From positions 62,001-126,000 of the forward strand of contig NZ_AP017315.1 of NCBI RefSeq assembly GCF_002355395.1: 64,000 bases of DNA, written 5' to 3'. This stretch comes from Microcella alkaliphila (GTDB taxonomy: Bacteria > Actinomycetota > Actinomycetes > Actinomycetales > Microbacteriaceae). The notes below the pieces were generated by a model. The model had not been told where the DNA came from and ran no database searches. It saw nothing but the letters and a program-made list of their open reading frames with translations. The first letter of the stretch is position 1. The number at the start of each line of letters is the position of its first letter. Positions 8,414 through 17,835 of the stretch are shown piece by piece. The translations under genes and the position numbers were made by a program.

Positions 8414-8719
8414 CTACTCAGCGTGCGGCGTCTGCCCGGCGATCTGCTCGTGGTGGTGAATCACCTCGGCGACGATGAACGTCAGAAACTTTTCGGCGAA
8501 GGCCGGGTCGAGCTCTGCCGCTTCGGCGAGCGCCCGCAGCCGCGCGATCTGCACGCGCTCACGCTCGGGGTCGCTCGGAGCCATGCCGGTCGCCGCCTTG
8601 AGGCGGCCGACGGCCTGCGTGCACTTGAACCGCTCGGCGAGCAGGTGCACGAGGGCAGCGTCGATGTTGTCGATGCTTTTGCGCAGCGAGGCGAGCTCTG
8701 TGCGGGCGGCGTCGTCCAT
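8414..8719 (-). CDS. Chorismate mutase, AroQ class
   Basis: This 101-residue all-helical protein has AroQ landmarks: LRKSIDNIDAALVHLLAERF at residues 9-28 (the first-helix Arg that binds chorismate), VGRLKAA (second-helix Lys) and ERERVQIARLRALA. The enzyme converts chorismate to prephenate, the first step of Phe and Tyr synthesis, in the cytoplasm. Length fits stand-alone AroQ domains. It is followed on the same strand by no close gene and preceded by the CDGSH gene 19 bp upstream. Confidence 0.85.
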   Translation of the reverse strand: MDDAARTELASLRKSIDNIDAALVHLLAERFKCTQAVGRLKAATGMAPSDPERERVQIARLRALAEAAELDPAFAEKFLTFIVAEVIHHHEQIAGQTPHAE

Positions 8720-8738
8720 ACACCGAGCCTAATCGTCT

Positions 8739-8963
8739 CTACCGGGCGGGCGGCACTGTCCGGAAGCCGATCACCTTGTGCGTCCCATCGCAGTACGGCC
8801 GGATGCTCGACGCCCCACACCGACACAGCGCCACGACGCGTCGCTGGTCACGCTGCGCACCCCCGCCGGGGTTGTCCGCGTCGTCGACGTCGAGGGTGAT
8901 GTCGCCCCGCACGAGGAAGGGACCGTTGGGGCAGGCGAAGACCTCAACGGCCTCGTCGCTCAT
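8739..8963 (-). CDS. CDGSH iron-sulfur domain protein
   Basis: A 74-residue protein if started at the Met at 8963 (MSDEAVEVF); an in-frame Met at 9023 would add 20 basic residues that look non-native. The C-terminal half has the 2Fe-2S ligand motif CRCGASSIRPYCDGTH (three Cys and one His). Such proteins bind a redox-active cluster. It follows the iron-containing redox enzyme gene on the same strand, and this neighbour pairing suggests they act together in iron or redox handling (inference). Confidence 0.85.
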   Translation of the reverse strand: MSDEAVEVFACPNGPFLVRGDITLDVDDADNPGGGAQRDQRRVVALCRCGASSIRPYCDGTHKVIGFRTVPPAR

Positions 8964-9047
8964 GCGGCGAGCTCCGCGCCCGTGCCTGCGTATCGCCGCG
9001 AGCGACGAAAGTGGGGCGGGCACTGCGCGTCCCGGCTTCGCCGCGGC

Positions 9048-10112
9048 TCAGGCACCGCGGCTCGTCTTCCGCCGCGTCGACGGGATGCGCCGCTTCGGCA
9101 CGCTGATCGTCGCGCGGTGGATGCGCGGCGCCGGCCGCAGACCGCTGCGCCCGTCCTGCCACGCCGCGAGCATGTGCTCGGATGCCCAGCCGTCGACGGC
9201 CAGGCAGGCTGCGGCGCCGAACAGCACGTCGGCCGCGAGCTCGGGCTCGGCCTCGACGAGGCCGCCGGCGAGGTCGCGGCCGGCGATCTGCTCGTGCACT
9301 GCGTCGGCTTCGACGTGCTCGTCGAAGTAGTCGACGACGTCGTCGCCGTAGCCGAGGCGTCGCAGCCCGGCGGCGATGCGCTGGTTCGGCAGTGACGAGG
9401 TCATCTCGAACGCGGCGAGGTGGCCGGCGATGGCACCGCGCAGGCGCCGGTGCAGGCCGAACAGGCTCATCGTGTTGACGGAGGTGAGGATGCGCGCATC
9501 CACCTGGTCGAGGTAGTGCCCGTACTGCGTCTCCAGCCCGGCACCCCGCATGGCCCGCGCGTACAGCACGGCGTGCATGCGGTCGACGCGGCCCGCGCCG
9601 TACTCGTCGGACTGCACTTCAACGAGCGCCGACTTGGCGCGTCCGCTCAACCGCGGGATCGCCCAGCTGTGCGGGTCGGCCTCCTTCAGCGTGTAGATGG
9701 AGCGGGCGATGAACAGTTCGCGCACCTGGTCGTGGGTTGCCTCCGTGCGCACGTAGTGGCTGAGCCCCGGTTCGTCGCCTTCGGCGGTGAGGGCGAACAA
9801 CGTCTGGGCGATTGTCTCGACGCGCTCGCGCAACGCCGCCTCGAAGCCGGCCTCGATGCTAGCCCGGCAGGCGAGCAGCGCGGGATCCCACTCCCACCGC
9901 TCGTCGACGCCGGCGATACCGCCGTAGTGCAGCTCGTAGAGCACGAAGAGGCTCAACTGCAGGTCGCCGTCGACGAGGATGTCGCCGCTGGCGCCGACGG
10001 CGCGGTCGATTTGCTCGGGAAGGTCGGAGACGATCGGCGGGGCGCCGACGGGCGAGCCGATAACAGCGAAGAGGGCGGCGCTGACGGGGCCGCGCGGCAG
10101 GGGGAGGCGCAT
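9048..10112 (-). CDS. Iron-containing redox enzyme family protein (haem-oxygenase-like fold)
   Basis: This 354-residue protein has a polar N-terminal third and a helical C-terminal two thirds. Around residues 195-275 it carries SLFGLHRRLRGAIAGHLAAFE and YFDEHVEADAVHEQIA, in which spaced Glu and His residues match the metal-ligand pattern of HDO/haem-oxygenase-like iron enzymes (PF14518-type). Members are assigned as iron-containing oxidases of unknown substrate. A CDGSH protein gene lies 85 bp downstream on the same strand and could supply electrons. The start at 10112 is the first Met and gives a normal length. Confidence 0.75.
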   Translation of the reverse strand: MRLPLPRGPVSAALFAVIGSPVGAPPIVSDLPEQIDRAVGASGDILVDGDLQLSLFVLYELHYGGIAGVDERWEWDPALLACRASIEAGFEAALRERVETIAQTLFALTAEGDEPGLSHYVRTEATHDQVRELFIARSIYTLKEADPHSWAIPRLSGRAKSALVEVQSDEYGAGRVDRMHAVLYARAMRGAGLETQYGHYLDQVDARILTSVNTMSLFGLHRRLRGAIAGHLAAFEMTSSLPNQRIAAGLRRLGYGDDVVDYFDEHVEADAVHEQIAGRDLAGGLVEAEPELAADVLFGAAACLAVDGWASEHMLAAWQDGRSGLRPAPRIHRATISVPKRRIPSTRRKTSRGA

Positions 10113-10253
10113 GGGCTGCCGCGTGGCGACAGCACTGACGGGTGTTTCCGCGGCGCTCAGGCCGGCGTCGTCGTGGGTGTCGGGCGTGGCCGGCTCGCCC
10201 TGGTCGTGCTGGGGGCGACCCTACGCCCCGGCACGGGCCGAACGAGGGGGGGG

Positions 10254-10283
10254 TTGACACGACCCCCTCGGGTGCACTCTGCT
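10254..10283 (+). promoter_or_regulatory. Candidate promoter for the glycosyltransferase gene
   Basis: TTGACA at 10254-10259 is a perfect -35 hexamer. No good -10 hexamer follows; the region around 10277-10282 is the right distance away, which would put the RNA start only about 10 bases before the ATG at 10292. The transcript would be leaderless or nearly so. Only the -35 element is convincing. Confidence 0.35.
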
Positions 10284-10291
10284 CGGTGACC

Positions 10292-11128
10292 ATGTATTCC
10301 GATTCCGCTCTGCCGTCTGCGGCCGACACGGGTCCGACCGAGGTGGCGCGCGGCGGCTCCGACCGCCCGATCGCCGACCTGTCGATCGTGATTCCGGTGC
10401 GCGACGACGCCGAGTTCCTCTCCCGCTGTCTGGACGCGCTCGCCGCGCAGACGGTCGGCCCGCGCGAGGTGATCGTGGTCGATAACGACAGCTCCGATTC
10501 GACCGCCGTGGTCGCCCAGCAGGCGGGCGCGCGCGTGATCACGCAGACCGAGGTGGGCATCCCGATCTCGAGCGCGACCGGCTACGACGCCGCCTCGGGC
10601 CGCTTCATTGCACGGCTCGACGCCGACAGCGTGCCGCACGAGCGCTGGATCGAGAACGTCGTCGGGGTGTTCGCCGAGCATCCCGAGGCGGTTGCGGTCA
10701 CGGGCTCTGGCGTGCTCGAGACGGAGGACGGTGAGCAGCGCCCGCACGCGAGCCGCGCCTACCTCGACCCCTACTTCGCACTCGTGCGCCTCGCCCTCGC
10801 CCACGAGCCGGTGTTCGGTTCGGCGATGGCGATCCGACGCTGGGCGTGGGAGCGCATCAGCGGCGAGGTGTGCCGCCACGACGCGACGGTCCACGACGAC
10901 ATGGATCTGAGCATCCATCTCCCGCCGCAGGCGGTTGTGGTTCGGGATGCGCGGCTCACGATCGCGGTCTCGGCTCGCCCGATGGATTCCAAGCGTTCGA
11001 TGGCCTACCGCGTGTGGCGCGGCGTCTACTCGTTGGCGAAGCACTACCCGCAGGAGTTGCCGCTCAACCGGTGGATGCGTCGGGCCCGAGTGCACTACCG
11101 CGCGCGAACCGCCGAACCCTCGCGCTAG
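10292..11128 (+). CDS. Family 2 glycosyltransferase
   Basis: This 278-residue protein has a GT-A fold N-terminus: [11 protein letters not shown] near residue 28, [12 protein letters not shown] near 64 and the DXD-like ARLDADS near 108, which binds the metal and sugar nucleotide. It lacks membrane helices, so it would act at the cytoplasmic face. It ends tail-to-tail with purA, the two stop codons overlapping at 11125-11128. The acceptor cannot be inferred. The start at ATG 10292 gives a short disordered leader before the fold; GTG at 10286 is also possible. Confidence 0.85.
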   Translation: MYSDSALPSAADTGPTEVARGGSDRPIADLSIVIPVRDDAEFLSRCLDALAAQTVGPREVIVVDNDSSDSTAVVAQQAGARVITQTEVGIPISSATGYDAASGRFIARLDADSVPHERWIENVVGVFAEHPEAVAVTGSGVLETEDGEQRPHASRAYLDPYFALVRLALAHEPVFGSAMAIRRWAWERISGEVCRHDATVHDDMDLSIHLPPQAVVVRDARLTIAVSARPMDSKRSMAYRVWRGVYSLAKHYPQELPLNRWMRRARVHYRARTAEPSR

Positions 11129-12411
11129 TCGAGCAGGTCGTGCCGCACGACGATCGCGTCGCGGCCCGGGCCGACGCCGATGGCGGAGATGCGCGCGCCG
11201 CTCATCGCCTCGATGGCGAGCACATACTTCTGCGCGTTCTCGGGCAGGTCCTCAAACGTCCGCGCACCGGTGATGTCTTCCGACCAGCCGGGGAACTCTT
11301 CGTAGATCGGCGTCGCGTGGTGGAAGTCGCTCTGCGACACGGGCACTTCGTCGAACCGCTCGCCGTCGACCTCGTAGGCCACGCACACGGGGATGCGCTC
11401 GAGCCCGGTCAGCACGTCGAGCTTCGTCATGACGAAGTCGGTGACGCCGTTGATGCGCGCCGTGTAGCGGGCGATGGGGGCGTCGTACCAGCCGCAGCGG
11501 CGCGGGCGGCCGGTCGTCGTGCCGAACTCGAAGCCGGTCTTCCGCAGGAACTCGCCCGACTCGTCGAAGAGCTCGGTCGGGAAGGGCCCGGCGCCGACGC
11601 GGGTCGTATATGCCTTGACGATGCCGATGACGCGATCGATGCGGTTCGGGCCGATGCCGGCGCCGGTGGCGGCGCCGCCGGCGGTCGCGTTCGAGGAAGT
11701 GACGAACGGATACGTGCCGTGGTCAACATCCAGCATGGTGGCCTGACCGCCCTCGAACAGCACCGTCTCACCGCGCTCGAGCGCCTCGTGCAGCACGAGC
11801 GCCGTGTCGGCGACCATGGGGCGCAGGCGTTCGGCGTACGACAGCAGGTCGTCGACGATCTCGTCGACGGTAATCGCGCGGCGGTTGAACACCTTCACGA
11901 GCAGGTGGTTCTTCTGGTCGAGGGCCGCCTCGACCTTCTGACGAAGGATGTTCTCGTCGAACAGATCCTGAATGCGGATGCCCACCCGGTTGATCTTGTC
12001 GGCGTACGTCGGCCCGATGCCCCGCCCCGTCGTGCCGATCTGGCGCTTGCCGAGGAAGCGCTCGGTCACCTTGTCGAGGGTGCGGTGGTAGTGCGTGATG
12101 ACGTGCGCGTTCGCGCTGATGAGCAGCTTCGAGACGTCGACGCCGCGGGCGCTGAGCGCCTCGAGCTCGCCGAAGAGCACCTCGATGTCGATGACGACGC
12201 CGTTCGCGATGACCGGGGTGACCCCGTCGGTGAGGATGCCGCTCGGCAGCAGGTGCAGCGCGTACTTCTCGTCGCCGACGACGACGGTGTGGCCGGCGTT
12301 GTTGCCGCCGTTGAACTTGACGACGTAGTCGATGCGCCCGGCGAGCAGGTCGGTGGCCTTGCCCTTTCCTTCATCGCCCCACTGGGCGCCGATGATGACA
12401 GCGGCAGGCAT
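11125..12411 (-). CDS. purA: Adenylosuccinate synthetase
   Basis: This 428-residue protein carries the full set of PurA motifs: [11 protein letters not shown] at residues 8-18 (catalytic Asp and GTP loop), NAGHTVV (catalytic His41), [13 protein letters not shown] near 128, [10 protein letters not shown] near 220 and the [13 protein letters not shown] stretch near 298. It joins IMP and aspartate using GTP in AMP synthesis. Length matches the family. GAAAGGGAC lies a few bases upstream of the ATG. No purine genes are adjacent, which is common for purA. Confidence 0.97.
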   Translation of the reverse strand: MPAAVIIGAQWGDEGKGKATDLLAGRIDYVVKFNGGNNAGHTVVVGDEKYALHLLPSGILTDGVTPVIANGVVIDIEVLFGELEALSARGVDVSKLLISANAHVITHYHRTLDKVTERFLGKRQIGTTGRGIGPTYADKINRVGIRIQDLFDENILRQKVEAALDQKNHLLVKVFNRRAITVDEIVDDLLSYAERLRPMVADTALVLHEALERGETVLFEGGQATMLDVDHGTYPFVTSSNATAGGAATGAGIGPNRIDRVIGIVKAYTTRVGAGPFPTELFDESGEFLRKTGFEFGTTTGRPRRCGWYDAPIARYTARINGVTDFVMTKLDVLTGLERIPVCVAYEVDGERFDEVPVSQSDFHHATPIYEEFPGWSEDITGARTFEDLPENAQKYVLAIEAMSGARISAIGVGPGRDAIVVRHDLLD

Positions 12412-12500
12412 GGCTGGTCCCTTTCAATAGACGGGGATGACTCCTGAGTCTATCGGGGATGCTCGGGGCGATTCAGGCGGAGGGCGGTCGCTCGCGCCGA

Positions 12501-13130
12501 TCAGCCCTCGACCCACTGCCCGCGGGCGGGCGCCGGGTTGGCGCGCGCGAGGCTGCCGGGCTCGAGGCCGAGGCGCTGCTCGGCGGCGGCGAACACGATC
12601 GCGTTGGCCTCGTCGACGTCGACGATGCCCATGGCGTGGTGCTGCACGGCGACGCCGTCCGCGATGGCGGTGAGCATCCGAGCATCCTCGTCGGGGTTGT
12701 CGCTCGTCGCGGCGCCGGCGGCGACCGCGCGCGCGATCTGATCAGCGAGGATGCGCTCACAGTCGCGGTGGTGCCGGTCGAGCGCAGCGGCCAGCGCGGG
12801 AGTTCGTGGGGCCTCACTCCACGCGTCGATCCACACCAGGTAGTGGTTCTCGGGGGTGGCCGACAGCCAGCCGGCGAGGGCGGCGACCGGCTCGAGGCCG
12901 TCGAGCAGCGCGTGGTCGCTCGCGAGCTCGGCGGTCACGGCGTAGTCGAAGGCGGCGGCGACGAGCTCGTCACGCCCCGCGAAGTAGTGGCGAATGAGCC
13001 CGTGGGCGATGCCCGCCTCGGCCCCGACGTCGCGCAGGGTGACGCCGGCGAAGCCCTTCTGGGCGACGACGACGAGGGTCGCCCGCAGAATCTGCTCGCG
13101 CCGCTCATCCGACGTCTTGCGCTCGGCCAT
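12501..13130 (-). CDS. TetR-family transcriptional regulator
   Basis: This 209-residue protein has an N-terminal HTH at about residues 10-55 (RREQILRATLVVVAQKGFAGVTLRDVGAEAG followed by IRHYFAGRDEL) of the TetR type, and a helical ligand domain with BetI-like features such as WIDAWSEA. It is transcribed divergently from an MFS transporter. The 99-bp gap holds a 16-bp palindrome, so it most likely represses the transporter and itself until a ligand binds (inference from the standard TetR/MFS arrangement). Confidence 0.9.
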   Translation of the reverse strand: MAERKTSDERREQILRATLVVVAQKGFAGVTLRDVGAEAGIAHGLIRHYFAGRDELVAAAFDYAVTAELASDHALLDGLEPVAALAGWLSATPENHYLVWIDAWSEAPRTPALAAALDRHHRDCERILADQIARAVAAGAATSDNPDEDARMLTAIADGVAVQHHAMGIVDVDEANAIVFAAAEQRLGLEPGSLARANPAPARGQWVEG

Positions 13131-13190
13131 GCGTCGAGCATAGGCGGTTGTGCGCGGTCTTGTCCGGGTGGATAACGGGATGCTAGTGTG

Positions 13191-13206
13191 TTGTCCAACT
13201 GGACAA
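13191..13206. promoter_or_regulatory. TetR operator palindrome
   Basis: TTGTCCA-AC-TGGACAA is a perfect 7+2+7 inverted repeat. It lies between the divergent TetR (start 13130) and MFS (start 13230) genes, 24 bp before the MFS start. The spacing and symmetry are what a dimeric TetR repressor needs. A related half, TTGTCC, also occurs at 13160-13165. Confidence 0.75.
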
Positions 13207-13229
13207 TAACGAACGAAAGGTGTCTGATC

Positions 13230-14528
13230 GTGAACGCGCAGCAGCGAGAGGCGCGGCGTGCCCGCCTGCTCGTCCCGAGCGTGGTCGGCGCCATGGTGAC
13301 GCTGTCGGCGGCGTCGTTCGTGATCTTCCCGCTGATCCCGTCGCTACAGGACGACCTCGGGGTCTCGACCGCGCAGATCGGCTACCTCGCCGCCGCGGGC
13401 TTCGGTGCGGCCCTCATCGCCGAACTCATCGTGGCGCCCGCCGCCGACCGCGGGCACGCGCGCCTCATGGCGATCATCGGCGTCGTGATGGTCGCCGGGT
13501 CGCTCGCGCTCAGCGCCCTCGCGACGAGCGGACTTCAGTTGATCGCCGGGCGCGCCGTCGGCGGTTTCGGCTTCGGCATCTTCGTGATCGCGGCGAGCGC
13601 CCTGCTCGTGCGGCACGACCACAAGCGCAGCGGCGAACTGCTCGGGCGCCTCGGCGCCGGCGAGCTCGCCGGCATCGCGCTCGGGCCGCTGGCGTCGGGG
13701 TTGGCGCTGGCGGTGGCCAGGCCGAGTGTGATCCTCGCCGTGTCGGCGGGTGTCGTCATGCTCGCGCTCGTGCCGGTGCTGCTCGGGTTCCGAGAGGCGG
13801 CGGCGACGGACGCCAAACCGTCGCGAAGCCGCACCGGTTTCGAGGGCGACCACGCGCATCCCGAGACCGGGGGCATCGCCGCCGGCGTGCTCGGATTCGA
13901 CGTGACCGACGCCGACCGCACGCAGCGGTTCGGCTCGGCGGCACCCCGCACGGGGCTCGACCTGCTGCACTCGCCGCGCATCGTCGGCATCGTGCTGCTG
14001 TACGCGGCGGTGATGATTCCGACGGGGGCATACGACGGCATCTGGCCGCGCTACATGGCCGACATCGGTGCGGGGCCCGTGCTGATCGCCGCGAGCTACG
14101 CGATCTTCGCCGTGCCGTACGTGCTGCTCGCCGGCTGGGCGGGGAGGCTCGCCGACCGGCGCGGAGGGGTGTCGGCGTTCTGGCGCGGGCTCGTCATTCT
14201 GCTGCCGATGATCGCCCTGTACGCGGTGGTGGGCAACCCGTTCGTCGCGACCGGCATGGGGCTCATCGAGTCGACCGGACAGGCGCTCGCCTTCGTCGGA
14301 GCCGCCGCGGCCATGGCGCACGCGGTCGACCCCGCGCGAGCCGGAACGGCGCAAGGGCTACTGCGCGGCATCGGGCTCGCGGCGGCGACCGTCGCGGCCG
14401 CCGTCTCGGGGGTGGCGTACCAGGCCGGCGGGCAGGCGCTGCTGTTCGGCGGCACGGCCGTGGTGGTCGCGGTGGTCGCCGGGGTGGGTTTGCTGCTCGC
14501 GCGGATGCGGGTGCGGCGGAGTCGCTGA
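13230..14528 (+). CDS. MFS transporter (drug or metabolite efflux type)
   Basis: This 432-residue protein has twelve hydrophobic segments in two halves, separated by a polar loop at about 190-245. The GTG at 13230 has GAAAGG nine bases upstream; an earlier in-frame start at 13188 would read through the operator, so it is rejected. The first half carries RGHARLMAIIGV and GRAVGGFGFGIF, typical of MFS loops. Divergent from a TetR gene with an operator between, so probably an induced exporter. Substrate unknown. Confidence 0.88.
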   Translation: MNAQQREARRARLLVPSVVGAMVTLSAASFVIFPLIPSLQDDLGVSTAQIGYLAAAGFGAALIAELIVAPAADRGHARLMAIIGVVMVAGSLALSALATSGLQLIAGRAVGGFGFGIFVIAASALLVRHDHKRSGELLGRLGAGELAGIALGPLASGLALAVARPSVILAVSAGVVMLALVPVLLGFREAAATDAKPSRSRTGFEGDHAHPETGGIAAGVLGFDVTDADRTQRFGSAAPRTGLDLLHSPRIVGIVLLYAAVMIPTGAYDGIWPRYMADIGAGPVLIAASYAIFAVPYVLLAGWAGRLADRRGGVSAFWRGLVILLPMIALYAVVGNPFVATGMGLIESTGQALAFVGAAAAMAHAVDPARAGTAQGLLRGIGLAAATVAAAVSGVAYQAGGQALLFGGTAVVVAVVAGVGLLLARMRVRRSR

Positions 14529-14562
14529 GCTGCGTCGCAGGTGCGTGCCGCACCCTGTACCC

Positions 14563-15015
14563 ATGGGACGACAGCGGCCAGGGCGCGACGCGCGCGATCG
14601 CGCCGACTCCGCGGCTCCCGCGCCCGAGGACCGCGCCGACAAGACCTGCGCCTCCTGCGGGCGGCGCATCGAGTGGCGCGCCACGTGGGCGCGCGACTGG
14701 GGATCCGTGAGGTACTGCAGCGACGCGTGCCGGGCCCGCGGCGTGCGCGAGGTCGATCGCGAACTGGAGGCGAGCATCCGATCATTGCTGGATGCTCGTG
14801 CCGCGTACGCAACGATCTGCCCGTCGGAGGCGGCGCGCGCCGTCGCGGCCGCCCGCGGACTGCCCGGCGACGAGCCGTGGCGCGAGCTGATGGAACCCGC
14901 CCGACGCGCGGCGCGGAGACTGGTGGCCACGGGCGAGATGGAGATCACCCAGGGCGGCCGGGTGGTCGACCCGTCGACGGCGAAGGGGCCGATCCGGGTG
15001 CGGAAGGTGCGCTGA
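14563..15015 (+). CDS. DUF2256/DUF3253 zinc-ribbon protein
   Basis: This 150-residue protein starts at the ATG at 14563. A small zinc-ribbon-like segment (CASCGRRIEW with CSDACR further on, four Cys) at about residues 28-60 matches DUF2256. A winged-helix-like C-terminus (ICPSEAARAVA through ITQGGRVVDPS) matches DUF3253, and the two are commonly fused in actinobacteria. Function is unknown. It converges with the SnoaL-like gene, 5 bp apart. Confidence 0.8.
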   Translation: MGRQRPGRDARDRADSAAPAPEDRADKTCASCGRRIEWRATWARDWGSVRYCSDACRARGVREVDRELEASIRSLLDARAAYATICPSEAARAVAAARGLPGDEPWRELMEPARRAARRLVATGEMEITQGGRVVDPSTAKGPIRVRKVR

Positions 15016-15020
15016 CGGGG

Positions 15021-15389
15021 CTAGCGGATGCGCGTCTGCTGATGCACGGCGACGCGCCAGCGTCCCTCGATATAGAGGTACGTGGTGGCGAGGCGTCGCT
15101 CGAAGACCTGCTCGCCGCGCTGCGCCCGCACCCGGTAGACGAGGGTCGCCGCTCGGTCGCCGAGCCGCACGACGCGGTGCTCGCTCATCTCGTACGATTC
15201 CCAGGACTGACCCTCGAGGGCGGCGAGGGCCGCGTCACGCTCGATGATGCCGTCCTCGACGATGATCACTCCGTCTGACGTCATCGCCTGGTTGTAGAAG
15301 GTTCCGCCGTCACCGCGGCAGACCGCATCCCACCCGTCATGCTCGGCGCGGATCAGTTGGGCGGGCAGATCATCGGTGATCACGGTCAT
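15021..15389 (-). CDS. NTF2/SnoaL-like (DUF4440-type) protein
   Basis: This 122-residue protein has the cone-like NTF2 pattern: an N-terminal helix with the AEHDGWDAV segment, MTSDGVIIVEDGII, then alternating beta strands ending in TTYLYIEGRWRVAVHQ. Members range from isomerases to unknown binding proteins. No catalytic assignment is possible. It stands between two unrelated genes. Confidence 0.75.
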   Translation of the reverse strand: MTVITDDLPAQLIRAEHDGWDAVCRGDGGTFYNQAMTSDGVIIVEDGIIERDAALAALEGQSWESYEMSEHRVVRLGDRAATLVYRVRAQRGEQVFERRLATTYLYIEGRWRVAVHQQTRIR

Positions 15390-15420
15390 GCGGCTAGTCC
15401 ACCGGAGCGGGCGGGGCGCG

Positions 15421-16116
15421 TCAAGACTTGTGCGCTCTTACCCACTCGTGCATGACGATCGCGGCGGCGGCGGACGCGTTGATCGAGCGCGTCGAGCCGT
15501 ACTGCGTGATCTCGATCACCTCGTCGGCCGCGGCGAGTGCTTCGGGGCTGAGGCCGGGGCCCTCCTGCCCGAACAGCAGGATGCACGCCTCGGGGAGGGG
15601 GGCCGCGTCCACCGGGCGGGATCCGTCGACGTTGTCGACCGCGACGATCGGCAGCCCGTTCTGGCGGGCGAAGTCAACGAGGTCGGCGATCGTCTCGTGG
15701 TGGCGCACGTGCTGGTAGCGGTCGGTGACCATGGCGCCGCGGCGGTTCCAGCGACGACGGCCGACGATGTGCACCTCGGCTGCGAGGAACGCGTTCGCGC
15801 TGCGCACGATCGAGCCGATGTTGAGGTCGTGCTGCCAGTTCTCGATCGCCACGTGGAACGGGTGACGGCGCGTGTCGAGGTCGGAGACGATGGCCTCCAT
15901 GCGCCAGTAGCGGTAGCGGTCGATGACGTTGCGGGTGTCGCCGTGGGTGAGCAGCTCGGGGTCGAAGTGCGGGTCGGCAGGGTGAGGCAGGGGGTGCGGG
16001 CCGACGCCGTGGGTGGTGTGCTCGGGGGTGGGGGTGGGTTCGGGGTCTTGTGCGGGGGTTCGCGTGGGGTTCTGTGCGGGGTTCTGCGGTGCGTCGGCGG
16101 GCGGGTCGGCGGGCAT
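15421..16116 (-). CDS. TrmH/SpoU-family RNA 2'-O-methyltransferase
   Basis: This 231-residue protein has a Pro/Thr-rich N-terminal tail of about 45 residues with repeats like PAQNPTRTPAQDPEPTPTPE, then a SPOUT knot domain. Family motifs are visible: NIGSIVRSANAF (motif 1, with the catalytic Arg), LFGQEGPGLSPE (motif 2) and QYGSTRSINASAAAAIVMHEW (motif 3). It uses S-adenosylmethionine to methylate a ribose in tRNA or rRNA. The Met at 16116 is chosen because the upstream frame is arginine-rich shadow sequence. Confidence 0.9.
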   Translation of the reverse strand: MPADPPADAPQNPAQNPTRTPAQDPEPTPTPEHTTHGVGPHPLPHPADPHFDPELLTHGDTRNVIDRYRYWRMEAIVSDLDTRRHPFHVAIENWQHDLNIGSIVRSANAFLAAEVHIVGRRRWNRRGAMVTDRYQHVRHHETIADLVDFARQNGLPIVAVDNVDGSRPVDAAPLPEACILLFGQEGPGLSPEALAAADEVIEITQYGSTRSINASAAAAIVMHEWVRAHKS

Positions 16117-16287
16117 GGGTAAAGCGTAGGTGCGCCGCCGTCTCGGGGGTCGACGGCGAGTGTGGATGAGGCCGTGGGGAGGCGGCGCCTCCTTCACAAA
16201 TTGCCCGGTCATCCCGCTTTTCACAGACCATCGGGGGTGTGGATGCACGCCCGTCGCAATGTCGGTGGTCACTGGTTCACTTCTCTC

Positions 16288-17676
16288 ATGACCACCCCCG
16301 ACCCGCTCGCGCTGACGAACCTCGCCGACGGGGCGACCGACCAACTGCTCGACGCGATCCTCGCGACCGACCGGGTCGTCGCAAGCGTGCACGCGATGCG
16401 CGCCACCGCGATCAACCAGCTCTTCGAGAATGTGCTGCACAGTGAGCGGCTCACCGATGCGGCCGCGGGTCGCCCGTTGCCAGCGCCGGGCTCTGCCGAC
16501 GGGTGGAACGCCGAGACCCGCGCGCGCCGCGTCGCCGCGAGCGAGCTCGCCTGCGCCATGCGCATCAGCGAGCGTCAGGCCACCGACCTCATCGAGCAGA
16601 GCCGCGCGCTCGCCACACGCCTCCCCGCGACCCGCGAGGCGCTGGCTGCCGGCCGCATCGCGCTGGGGCACGCGGCCGCCATGGTCGACGAGGCGGCAAC
16701 CATGTCGACCGTCGTCGACGAGCGTGGCCGGATGCTCGCGGAGGCTGTCGACGCTGGCCCCGATGACGCGGGCGAACTGCCGAGCGCGGCAGAGGTAGTC
16801 GCCGAGTTCGAGCGGCAGGCGCTGCGGCACGCCGAAACGACCAGTCCGGGGCGGTTCCGGCAGCGGGCGCGACGACTGCGCGAACGACTCGAGCCGATGA
16901 CCCGCGAGCGGCGCAGCGCCGAACGTGTCGCCGAGCGCGGAGTCTGGGTCGAGCCCGCCCGCGACGGCATGGCCTACCTCACCGCCTACCTCCCCGCCGC
17001 CGACGCGTGGGCCGCGTACAACCGCATCAGCGAAATCGCGAACCAGCTCGGCCGCACCGACCGGCGGTCCGACAGCGTCGACGCTTCAGGCGACGTGCCC
17101 GACGACCGCACCCTTCCCCAGCGTCGGGCCGACGTCTTCCGAGACCTCCTGTTCGACGGCGTCATGCCGGCGCACGGAACCGGCACGGGCATCCGCCCGA
17201 CGGTTCTCGTGACGGTCCCGGTCATGACGCTGCTCGGGCACGACACCGCCGAGGTGGCGAGCATTGAGGGCCACGGCCCGATCTCCGACGCGGAAGCACG
17301 GCGCCTCGCGGCGACGGCGCCGAGCTTCATCCGCGTGCTGACCCATCCCGAGACCGGTGCGACCCTGTCGGTCGGGCGCGACCGCTACGTCGTTCCGCGC
17401 GACCTGCGCATGTGGTTGCGGGTGCGCGACGAGTACTGCCGGTTCCCCGGGTGCGGGCGCGCAGCATCCCACAGCGACGTCGACCACACGCGCGACTGGC
17501 AGCACGGCGGAACAACCTCCGCCGACAACCTCGCCCACCTCTGCCCGAGCCACCACCGGCTCAAACATCACACCCGCTGGCGGGTGCAGCACGACGGCGG
17601 GGGCACCCTGCTCTGGACGGCGCCCTCGGGCCGCACCTACCGCACCGAACCGGCCCACGCGCTGCCGTCGGGGTGA
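16288..17676 (+). CDS. DUF222 and HNH endonuclease domain protein (13E12 repeat type)
   Basis: This 462-residue protein has a helical DUF222 domain over roughly residues 20-330 and an HNH nuclease domain at about 370-430, with CRFPGCGR, SDVDHTRDWQHGG and NLAHLCPSHHRLKHH (two zinc Cys, the DH metal pair and the final HH). Such genes occur in many copies in actinobacteria and are often linked to mobile DNA, but their role is not known. It lies 159 bp before the restriction-modification cassette. The Met at 16288 fits the domain start. Confidence 0.88.
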   Translation: MTTPDPLALTNLADGATDQLLDAILATDRVVASVHAMRATAINQLFENVLHSERLTDAAAGRPLPAPGSADGWNAETRARRVAASELACAMRISERQATDLIEQSRALATRLPATREALAAGRIALGHAAAMVDEAATMSTVVDERGRMLAEAVDAGPDDAGELPSAAEVVAEFERQALRHAETTSPGRFRQRARRLRERLEPMTRERRSAERVAERGVWVEPARDGMAYLTAYLPAADAWAAYNRISEIANQLGRTDRRSDSVDASGDVPDDRTLPQRRADVFRDLLFDGVMPAHGTGTGIRPTVLVTVPVMTLLGHDTAEVASIEGHGPISDAEARRLAATAPSFIRVLTHPETGATLSVGRDRYVVPRDLRMWLRVRDEYCRFPGCGRAASHSDVDHTRDWQHGGTTSADNLAHLCPSHHRLKHHTRWRVQHDGGGTLLWTAPSGRTYRTEPAHALPSG

Positions 17677-17835
17677 TGAGGTGCGTGTTACTGCCACGAG
17701 GTCTCCCCGCAAACAGATGACCGATCCCTCCGCAACTGTGCCATCCACCTATGACTTCGCCACTCTCCCGAGAATCTTCGTCCCGGCTGACCCGGGATAT
17801 CTAGACTGGCCGACAGCGACATCGAAGGAGCTCCC

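Noticed and set aside
10846..12447. Open frame of 533 codons opposite purA
   Set aside because: purA has every family motif on the other strand; this frame is charge-rich shadow sequence.
15421..16830. RNA methyltransferase extended to 469 residues
   Set aside because: The extra part is the antisense of the DUF222/HNH gene; the Met at 16116 gives the normal protein.
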